From contig JAHFAU010000014.1 of assembly GCA_023250385.1 (NCBI GenBank), positions 1 to 20,836 of the forward strand: 20,836 nt of DNA, given 5' to 3'. Numbering within the stretch: position 1 is the stretch's first letter; each line of letters starts with the position of its first letter. Position numbers and translations under genes: made by a program. The DNA comes from Anaerolineales bacterium (GTDB lineage Bacteria > Chloroflexota > Anaerolineae > Anaerolineales > E44-bin32). The notes below the pieces were generated by a model that was given only the letters and a program-made list of their open reading frames with translations, made no database searches and was not told the origin of the DNA. Shown here one piece after another: positions 14,308-20,836 of the stretch.

Positions 14308-14313
14308 AGTGTA
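14308..14313 (-). promoter_or_regulatory. Possible -10 box (TACACT) giving a near-leaderless DinB-fold transcript
   Basis: TACACT on the - strand ends nine bases before the ATG, with no Shine-Dalgarno between. The arrangement is like that before acuC. A TAGACA upstream is 20 bases away, too far for a standard -35. Confidence 0.3.
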
Positions 14314-14394
14314 CCCGTCCGGCGCGGCCGACCTGTCTAGAGACCGGGTGACGGTGGTCGAGAGAAGAGATTTCCAGTGGGTAGGACCGGCCGG

Positions 14395-17300
14395 TCAGAC
14401 CGCCAGCGCCTCGATCACGTCCGGCAGGGCTTCAAAAGACCGGCGCAGCCCCGGATCTTCAATGGAAGTAGCCAACATTGTGACTGCTGAGGCGGCTTGG
14501 GCGCCCAGTTGCTCGGCTTCGCTGCGGTTTCCGGACTCGGCCTCGAGGCGGCTCTGTTCGAGCAGGATCCGCCAGAGGATCCGCTGCGAGCCCAGTTCTT
14601 GGGCTTCCTTTCGGGACCGGCGAAGAGAATTTCGGGCGGGCTCAAGCTCCCCCAGGGCGTGCAGGCTTCGCCCCCGCAGCAGCAGTGCTTCCGGCACCGC
14701 GGGCCGACGGTGGGCCGCGGCCGCCAACTCCAGCATTTGATCGAGCAGCTCAACTGATCGTTTTGGGTTGCCCTCGGCCAGAGTGATCTCGGCATCGGCC
14801 AACAAGACCGAGTCTGCGACATTCAGACTCCCGACCGGTTTGAGGCCTTTGTAGCTTTCGGTGGAGGCCTGCCGGGCCGCGGCGGGTTCGCCGTTCCACA
14901 GCCGGAGCCTCGCCAAGGCTGCCATCGCGGCCGGCCAAATGTGCGGAAACTGGTTAGGATCAACCGACGTCGCCTCATCCAGTGCCGCGAATCCGAGCTG
15001 GGGCGAACCGATAAAGCCGTAGGTCAGGCCCAGAAACGATCCGGAGACCAGGATTGCCAACCGGGCATTGACCTGCTTGGCGAGTTTCAGACACTCGCTT
15101 AATGTCTCGATCGCCAGTCCAAGACGACCCAACTCGAAATAGGCCATCCCGATCCAGATCCGGCTGCTTGCCTGGCCCCAGGTATTGTCGATTGACTTGG
15201 TGATCCGATAGGACTCTTCTGCCTCCGAGCTCGCTTGGTCATACTGCCCCAGCCAATATGCCACCAGAGAGCCCCCCGCAAAGTTGTCGGCGAGCATGGG
15301 TAGGTTGTCGAGCTCGAGCCAGAGCTGGCGGGCCTGCAAGATTGCCCTGCGGGCTCGATCCGACTCACCCAGCATGATGAGCGGCCGGCTCAGGTCATTG
15401 AGGGTGAAGGCTAGCTGCTCGCGCAAGTTGAATCGTTCGGCGACCGCTAATGACTGGTCGCCAAACTCAACCGCCCGAGGGATGTCTCCCGCGAAGAATT
15501 CGCTGTTCGATCGGTTCCACAGGATCCGGGCTTCTGCCTCCGGATTCCCCTGCTGGCGGGCAAGTTCCACCGCCTGGTTGGATAAGGCTCGCCCCTTGTC
15601 CGGGTCGAACATCGCATTGGGAGTGGAGTGGATCTTGGCGCTCTCGGTCAGCGCAATCAGTTCCAGCTCGCCATCGGATCTTTGCCGGCCGGCGGAGCGC
15701 ATCTCCTGATACAGGTCCAGCGCGGCCCCAAATTGATCGACGAGCTCGTAGGACCTACCCAGCCTGGTATACAGGTGCCGCACAAGCTGCCGGTCCTCCG
15801 TCGGCGTCTTCCGCTCCAGTTCCAGCGCCCTCCGGTAGTGCTGGATGGCCGACTCGATCGCATACATCCGGAAAGCCTGATCCCCGGCCAGCGCGGCGTA
15901 CTGGAGCGCTCGCCCGTCTGCGGCTTCGAAGAAGTGGTGGGCCAGCAGCGGCGCCAGATCCGACCGCCGCTCGGGAAAGAGCCGCTCGATCGCCTCCCCC
16001 ACCCGCAGATGGTAGAGTCGCCGTTCTTTGCGCAAAATCGAGCTATAAGCTGCCTCTTGAGTGAGGGCGTGGCGGAAGGCATATTCCAACTCGGGCTCTC
16101 TGGCGGCCTCCCGGATGAGCTCGGACCGCTGCAGATCGCTCAAGCGGCTATCAAGCTCATCGGCCGCCTCCGAGATGGCCTGCAGCACGCGATAGTAGAA
16201 CGTCCTCCCGACGACCGAAGCGAGCTGCAAGGTTCGTCGGGTCTCTTCTGCCAGCCGATCGATTCGGGCCACGAGCAGACTCTGCAAGTTATCCGGGATG
16301 GCAATCTCGTCGATGTCTGTTCCGGCTTTCCAGCGGGAGCCATTTTGATCGCGGATCACCGCCCCACGGTCGATCAGGGTTCGGACCACCTCTTCCACGA
16401 AGAACGGATTCCCCTCCGCCTTCTGCTCAATCAGCGCGTGGAGTTTCGGAGGCAAATCCGAAATAGACAACAGATGGTCTACCAGCTCGCGGCTGCTCCC
16501 AGCTGTAAGCGGCTGCAGCACGACTTCTCGATAACGGTGGGGGTACTCCGTCTCTGCCGCCTGCTTGACCGGCCAGGCCGGGCCCCGCCGATCGGGGCGA
16601 AAGGCACACAAGAACAAGATCGGCCCAGCATCTGTCAGGCGGAAGAGATGGGTGAGCAGCTCGGTGGAGGCCGGGTCGGCCCAGTGCAGATCGTCGAATA
16701 CAAGCACGGTAGGCTGGCGGGCCGCCTGCTGCCGCCAAACCGTGGTGCAAGTTCGGAACAGTTCGCGGCGGAGTGCTTCGCCCTCCAGTCCGCCGCCGTC
16801 CGTGGGCTCCTCGACGGCCAGCAATGCCTGCAGCGCGAGCCCCGCTCGGGCCTGCTCCTCTTCTGGAAAGTCAGCAACCACTGCCGCCAGCTTAAGCCGG
16901 ACTTCGCCCAGGTCGTCGGGCCGGAGAACGCCGCACAGCTGCAGCAGCTGCTGCTGGAACTGGGCATAGGGGCGGGTGGTCTCATAAGAGATCCCACGGC
17001 TCTCCCCCCAGTAGCCGTTTGGGATTTCGGATTCCCAACGTGTGTGCAGTTCGTCGATCATGCGGCTCTTGCCGAGGCCGGCCTCCCCGATCAAGCCAAC
17101 AATGCCCCCGTGGCCCTGGCGCAGGACATCCAGCGACTCATGCAGTACGCCCATCTCGACTGTACGCCCCACGAGGGGGGAGTACAGACCTTCGATTCCG
17201 CGCGTTCGGCGGGGCCGATCTGTGCGCGCAAGGACCCGATAGGCGGGCGCCGGCTCGGCCTTACCCTTCACGTTCACAGGGCCGAGCGATTCCCACTTGA

Positions 17301-18036
17301 AGAGCTTAGTACTGCGTCTGTAAGTCTCCCCCGCCACCTGGACCGTGCCGGGTGTGGCGGTCTGCTCCATTCGGGCGGCCAGGTTGACCGCGTCCCCCAT
17401 CGCGGTGTACTCCAGGCGGAGATCGGAGCCGACCTCGCCGACCACGACCAGCCCGGTGTTGATTCCAACCCGAACGTTGAAATCGAGCCCCCATTGTTTG
17501 TGCACCTGTTGGCGGTACGGTTCGATCCCGTTCACGATCTCGAGCCCGGCCAGTACCGCACGCTCCGGGTCGTCCTCGTGGGCAATCGGGGCGCCGAAGA
17601 AGGCCAGCACCGCGTCGCCCATCAGGCGGGCCAGGGTCCCCTCGTAGCGGTAGACCGGCGCGATCAAATACTCAAACGCGCCGTTCATGATCTCTGCCCA
17701 GTCCTCCGGGTCCATGGTCTCGGCCGCCGCAGTCGAGCCTTTGACATCGCAAAAGAGGATGGTCACCACCCGGCGCTCGCCGGCCATGCTGTGGCCGGCT
17801 CGGGCGGCTTCGAGCTTGCTCAGTAGCTCTTTGGGGATGTACTGGAGCAGCTTTTCGTCGGCGGCAGGGAGGCTCGTTTGGCCTCTATCTAGTCGCTCCC
17901 CGCAGTAGCTGCAGAAGTTGGCAGCCAGGGAATTCTGCGTCCCGCAGTTGTGACAAGCCCGGGTCAGCCCCCGACCACACTGGCTGCAAAACTGGGCAGC
18001 CTCAGGGTTTACGGCCGAGCAGTCCGGGCAATTCAT
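14395..18036 (-). CDS. Zinc-ribbon / class III cyclase / AAA ATPase / TPR signalling protein
   Basis: A 1213-residue soluble protein. Residues 1-50 hold two zinc ribbons (C3-C6-C17-C20 and C28-C31-C42-C45). Residues ~86-270 are a class III cyclase domain: metal-binding D97 (LFCDVKGST) and D141 (LMGDAVLAFFGAP), N218 and R222 (MGDAVNLAAR). The purine-recognition Lys position is Arg136, so the base preference is uncertain. Residues ~288-600 form a STAND-like AAA ATPase with Walker A GEAGLGKS (317-324) and Walker B VLVFDDLHWAD (D448, D449). The remainder (~690-1190) is TPR-like helical repeats, ending LRRSFEALPDVIEAL. No DNA-binding domain is present at the C terminus, unlike MalT-type relatives. 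It lies 26 bases after the stop of a paralogous gene, with no clear ribosome site in between. It is probably a sensor that couples NTP hydrolysis and protein binding to cyclic-nucleotide synthesis; its stimulus is unknown. Confidence 0.93.
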   Translation of the reverse strand: MNCPDCSAVNPEAAQFCSQCGRGLTRACHNCGTQNSLAANFCSYCGERLDRGQTSLPAADEKLLQYIPKELLSKLEAARAGHSMAGERRVVTILFCDVKGSTAAAETMDPEDWAEIMNGAFEYLIAPVYRYEGTLARLMGDAVLAFFGAPIAHEDDPERAVLAGLEIVNGIEPYRQQVHKQWGLDFNVRVGINTGLVVVGEVGSDLRLEYTAMGDAVNLAARMEQTATPGTVQVAGETYRRSTKLFKWESLGPVNVKGKAEPAPAYRVLARTDRPRRTRGIEGLYSPLVGRTVEMGVLHESLDVLRQGHGGIVGLIGEAGLGKSRMIDELHTRWESEIPNGYWGESRGISYETTRPYAQFQQQLLQLCGVLRPDDLGEVRLKLAAVVADFPEEEQARAGLALQALLAVEEPTDGGGLEGEALRRELFRTCTTVWRQQAARQPTVLVFDDLHWADPASTELLTHLFRLTDAGPILFLCAFRPDRRGPAWPVKQAAETEYPHRYREVVLQPLTAGSSRELVDHLLSISDLPPKLHALIEQKAEGNPFFVEEVVRTLIDRGAVIRDQNGSRWKAGTDIDEIAIPDNLQSLLVARIDRLAEETRRTLQLASVVGRTFYYRVLQAISEAADELDSRLSDLQRSELIREAAREPELEYAFRHALTQEAAYSSILRKERRLYHLRVGEAIERLFPERRSDLAPLLAHHFFEAADGRALQYAALAGDQAFRMYAIESAIQHYRRALELERKTPTEDRQLVRHLYTRLGRSYELVDQFGAALDLYQEMRSAGRQRSDGELELIALTESAKIHSTPNAMFDPDKGRALSNQAVELARQQGNPEAEARILWNRSNSEFFAGDIPRAVEFGDQSLAVAERFNLREQLAFTLNDLSRPLIMLGESDRARRAILQARQLWLELDNLPMLADNFAGGSLVAYWLGQYDQASSEAEESYRITKSIDNTWGQASSRIWIGMAYFELGRLGLAIETLSECLKLAKQVNARLAILVSGSFLGLTYGFIGSPQLGFAALDEATSVDPNQFPHIWPAAMAALARLRLWNGEPAAARQASTESYKGLKPVGSLNVADSVLLADAEITLAEGNPKRSVELLDQMLELAAAAHRRPAVPEALLLRGRSLHALGELEPARNSLRRSRKEAQELGSQRILWRILLEQSRLEAESGNRSEAEQLGAQAASAVTMLATSIEDPGLRRSFEALPDVIEALAV

Positions 18037-18062
18037 GGGGTGCAGTGCTCGCCGCGTGCGGC

Positions 18063-20836
18063 CTAGCCTGCCAGGATCGAGTGGATGCGAGGGAGGTTCT
18101 GAAAAGAGGCGCGGAGGGAGTCCTCGTCGATATGATCGCTAATGAAGTGGATCAATTCCTTGGCGGCCTGGCGGGAAACGGCCGCCCGATCGCGGTGGCC
18201 TCCCAGCTCCGCCAACTCGGTGACCTCCAACAAGATTGACAAGAGGGTCTGCCGCAAGCCAATCTGCTCTGCGCCCTCCTGGGCCTGTTGCAGCGTATGA
18301 AACGCCTCATCGATCCGGCCAAGCCGGCGAAGCGCCTGGGCCCGGTTCAATGTCAGCTGGGGAGTGAAGTAATTCGCCCCGAGACCCTCCAGCTGGTCGA
18401 CCCTGCCGTTCACGAAAGCGATGACTTCATCGAACTGCTCGTTCGCCAGCAGCAACTCGGACTGCAAGAAAGCCGAGAACCCCACGAACTCCGGATTCTT
18501 GCTCTGCCCTTCAGGCTGCGACCTGACCCGGTCGACCAGTTGCTGCGCGGCTTCCCGCTCCCCACGGGAGGCGTGGATCAAGGCTTTGATTGCGAGGGGA
18601 TAGTTGCGGGTCGGGTCCTGCTCGTTCGATATCTGAATGGCCTCGTCGACCAAGCGAAGGGCACGCTGCTCATCACCGAGCCGGGCATAGGTCAGTGCCA
18701 GAAACGAATTGACGAAGGTTCCGGCACCCGAGAAATTTGCCTCCCGAGCGCGGGCTGCGCTCTCCTGGAATGCGGCAACTCCCTCGGCGATCTCGCCCTG
18801 CTCGATCCGGGCCTGACCCAACCCCATCAAGCTGTAGGCTTGCCCCCAGGTGTTGCCCGATTTCCGGCTGATCTCGAGCGCACGTTCGGCAAACCCGATC
18901 GCTTGCGGAAGATCGCCTGCCAGCAACCGGCTGAAGGCCGAGGCGGTTAGGTTGTCGGCGAGCAGCTCAGAGTTGCCCAACTGCTCCCACAAAGCTCGAG
19001 CCTGCTCCAGCGCTTGTGCAGCCTGTCTGAACTGCCCGGACAGGTTGTAGGCCCGGGCCAGATCATGAATGGCGAAAGCCTCTTCTTCGACAAGCTCGTG
19101 CTGGCGGGCAATGGCCAGCGAGCGCTCTCCGTAGCGAATAGCGGCCTGAGGATCCCTTTCGGAGAAGTTCTCAACCAGCATGAGGTTCCACAGGGCCTTG
19201 GCCTCGCCCCGCGGATCACGCAGCTGCTCGGCGAGGGCCAAAGCAGCAGTGGCAAGCTCCTCGGCGCGAGCCGGATCCCAGTTGGCGCTGGGTATAGCGT
19301 AGATCGTGGCCCGGGCGTTCAGGGAAGTCAGCTCCAGCGCCGGCTCGGCGAGCTTGCCTGCCAAGTCCTGCATGGCGCGGTAATTGGCAAGCCCCTCCTC
19401 GTACCGGCCGGCCAATTCGTACATTCGCCCTCTCCGGGTGTAGAGGAAACTGAGCTGGGCCGGGCTTGCGCCCGATTGATTGGCCAGGTCCAGGGCGTGG
19501 CTGTAGTGGTCGATCGCCTCCGAGTAGGCCGAGAGCCGCCTGGCCAGGTTGCCGGCAAGAGTGTAGTACTTGAGCGCTTTCTCATCGTCTTTGGCCTCAC
19601 GGTAGTGGTAGGCCAGCCGATGCGACTCTTCCTCCAACTTCTCGGGAAACAAGGCTTCGATCGCTTCCCCGACCTGCCGGTGGAACTCCGGCCGCTCGCG
19701 GCGGAGAATCGACTCATACGCGGCATCCCGGGTCAAGTCATGCCGAAAGACATATTCCAACTCCGGTATCCGGGCCTGCTCGGATATCAGGTCCACCCGC
19801 TGCAGCACGTTGAGATGATCGCGCAGCCGTTCGCCGGCCTCGGCGATCCACTCCAATACGCGGAAGTAGAAGGCCCGTCCGATGACAGACGCAAGCTGCA
19901 CAGTGCGCCGGATTTCCTTGTCGAGCCGGTCGATGCGGGACACCAGTAGGGCCTGCAAGGTGTCGGGAACCGAAATCTGCTCCAGCTCCCCGACCGCGCG
20001 CCAGCGCACCCCGCTCTCGTCATGGGTGATCGCACCCTGATCGATGAGAGTGCGAATCAGCTCTTCAAGAAAGAAGGGATTGCCCTCGGCCTTGCCTCGA
20101 ATGAGCTGGCTCAGTTCCGGAGGGAGCTCAGAGACGGTCAACAAGCTATTGATCAAGTCGCCGCTCTCGTTGTCTGACAGCGGTTCCAATTCCAGCACCG
20201 TGAGGCGATGGTTGAAAAACGACTCCGCATGTGGCTTGATCTGCCAGCCTGGGGACTGCCGGTAGGGACGCATGGCACAAAGGAAGAGGATGGGGATCTC
20301 GTCGCTCAGCTGGAATAGATGCTGGAGCAATTCCGCTGAGGCGGGGTCCGCCCAGTGTAGATCGTCGAACACCATTACCAGGGGCAGCACGGCCGGTTTA
20401 CGCCACGCGGCGAGCATCACGGAGAACAGTTCACGTTTAAGGGCTTCGCCTTCCGCACCGGGAGAAGCCTGCTCTTGATGGAAGGTCAAGATCAACTCGG
20501 CGGCCCGCGCCGCTTCTTGCTCGACCTCGGGCTGAAAGTCCTCACAGAGGTTCTCAATCCGTTTACGGGCCTCCTCCGGCGAGTCCCGGTCGGAGATGCT
20601 GCAAAGAGTGCGGAACAACTGCTGGAAGAGGCTGTAGGGACGGGTCATGTCGTAAGAAATCCCGCCGCACTGTATCCAGGTACCGGGCGCCGATGACCAT
20701 TGCTCGTGAAACTCGTCGATCAGACGGCTCTTTCCCAAGCCGGCCTCGCCGAGCAGACACAAAATTCCGCCACGTCCCTCGCGTAGATCTGCAAGCGCCT
20801 TCTTGATCTGCTCCAGTTCTTTGGACCTTCCGATCA
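18063..20836 (-). CDS. AAA ATPase / TPR signalling protein, paralogue of the downstream gene (N terminus outside window)
   Basis: The C-terminal 923 residues of a large protein; the frame is open to the right edge, so any cyclase or zinc-ribbon N terminus is unseen. The visible part begins IGRSKELEQIKKAL, just before Walker A (GEAGLGKSR). Walker B is MVFDDLHWADPAS, followed by the ATPase winged region and a long TPR-like array. The order and many segments match the downstream neighbour, for example RPELEYxFRH-type, GEAIExLFPE and VGRxFYxRVL stretches, and both end with L-R-x-SF-x-x-LP. By eye about half of the residues agree in the ATPase-to-TPR junction, less in the repeats. Together they form a tandem duplicated pair, probably one transcript. 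A TTG at 20762 is an internal codon, not the start. Confidence 0.9.
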   Translation of the reverse strand, partial: IGRSKELEQIKKALADLREGRGGILCLLGEAGLGKSRLIDEFHEQWSSAPGTWIQCGGISYDMTRPYSLFQQLFRTLCSISDRDSPEEARKRIENLCEDFQPEVEQEAARAAELILTFHQEQASPGAEGEALKRELFSVMLAAWRKPAVLPLVMVFDDLHWADPASAELLQHLFQLSDEIPILFLCAMRPYRQSPGWQIKPHAESFFNHRLTVLELEPLSDNESGDLINSLLTVSELPPELSQLIRGKAEGNPFFLEELIRTLIDQGAITHDESGVRWRAVGELEQISVPDTLQALLVSRIDRLDKEIRRTVQLASVIGRAFYFRVLEWIAEAGERLRDHLNVLQRVDLISEQARIPELEYVFRHDLTRDAAYESILRRERPEFHRQVGEAIEALFPEKLEEESHRLAYHYREAKDDEKALKYYTLAGNLARRLSAYSEAIDHYSHALDLANQSGASPAQLSFLYTRRGRMYELAGRYEEGLANYRAMQDLAGKLAEPALELTSLNARATIYAIPSANWDPARAEELATAALALAEQLRDPRGEAKALWNLMLVENFSERDPQAAIRYGERSLAIARQHELVEEEAFAIHDLARAYNLSGQFRQAAQALEQARALWEQLGNSELLADNLTASAFSRLLAGDLPQAIGFAERALEISRKSGNTWGQAYSLMGLGQARIEQGEIAEGVAAFQESAARAREANFSGAGTFVNSFLALTYARLGDEQRALRLVDEAIQISNEQDPTRNYPLAIKALIHASRGEREAAQQLVDRVRSQPEGQSKNPEFVGFSAFLQSELLLANEQFDEVIAFVNGRVDQLEGLGANYFTPQLTLNRAQALRRLGRIDEAFHTLQQAQEGAEQIGLRQTLLSILLEVTELAELGGHRDRAAVSRQAAKELIHFISDHIDEDSLRASFQNLPRIHSILAG

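Noticed and set aside
15628..17826. A 732-codon open frame on the + strand, antisense to the large cyclase/ATPase gene
   Set aside because: It lies wholly opposite a gene with clear domains. Long antisense frames are expected at this GC content, and its translation shows no recognisable motif.
18063..20762. TTG at 20762 as the true start of the truncated ATPase/TPR gene
   Set aside because: The same frame continues upstream with IGRSKEL and further ATPase residues that align with the paralogue, and the proposed start would cut off just before Walker A.

Overview
The window looks like a piece of a GC-rich, probably uncultured bacterial chromosome. Three features point towards Chloroflexota or a relative: a membrane-anchored CAP-domain protein with a long Thr/Pro/Ser spacer, several class III cyclase/AAA/TPR proteins, and a nucleotide-transporter/HEAT/cNMP-binding fusion. 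That assignment is inference from gene content; there is no rRNA or other firm marker. No phage, insertion sequence, CRISPR array or plasmid gene was seen.

Layout. Left end, + strand: the 3' part of frdA followed by frdB, frdC and frdD. These form a compact operon for an Escherichia coli-type quinol:fumarate reductase (or succinate dehydrogenase), with ATGA overlaps between A/B and B/C. Next, still on +, come a response regulator fused to a class III nucleotidyl cyclase, then a tRNA-Arg(CCT) with its own -10 box and a strong intrinsic terminator. Everything to the right is on the - strand. Read in transcription order from the right edge it is: two tandem paralogues of a large signalling ATPase with TPR repeats (the downstream one also has two zinc ribbons and a class III cyclase; the upstream one is cut by the window edge); a DinB-fold protein; a response regulator/glutaredoxin-like/thioredoxin-reductase-like fusion; a cNMP-binding histidine kinase overlapping it by one base; a YccU-like CoA-binding protein; a DUF3307 membrane protein; a transporter/HEAT/cNMP-binding fusion; a 287-bp gap with a 50-bp tandem repeat; the CAP-domain protein; and an AcuC-type deacetylase.

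How it may work together. At least two proteins in the window should make cyclic nucleotides, and two carry Crp-type cyclic-nucleotide-binding domains, one on a histidine kinase and one on a transporter. The kinase is translationally coupled to a response regulator whose output is a flavoprotein with both expected redox-cysteine sites replaced. None of the signalling proteins visible here has a recognisable DNA-binding domain, so the outputs appear to be post-transcriptional: enzyme activity, transport, or ATPase/TPR scaffolding. The best candidate for a less-described system is the -strand run from 13648 down to 6359.
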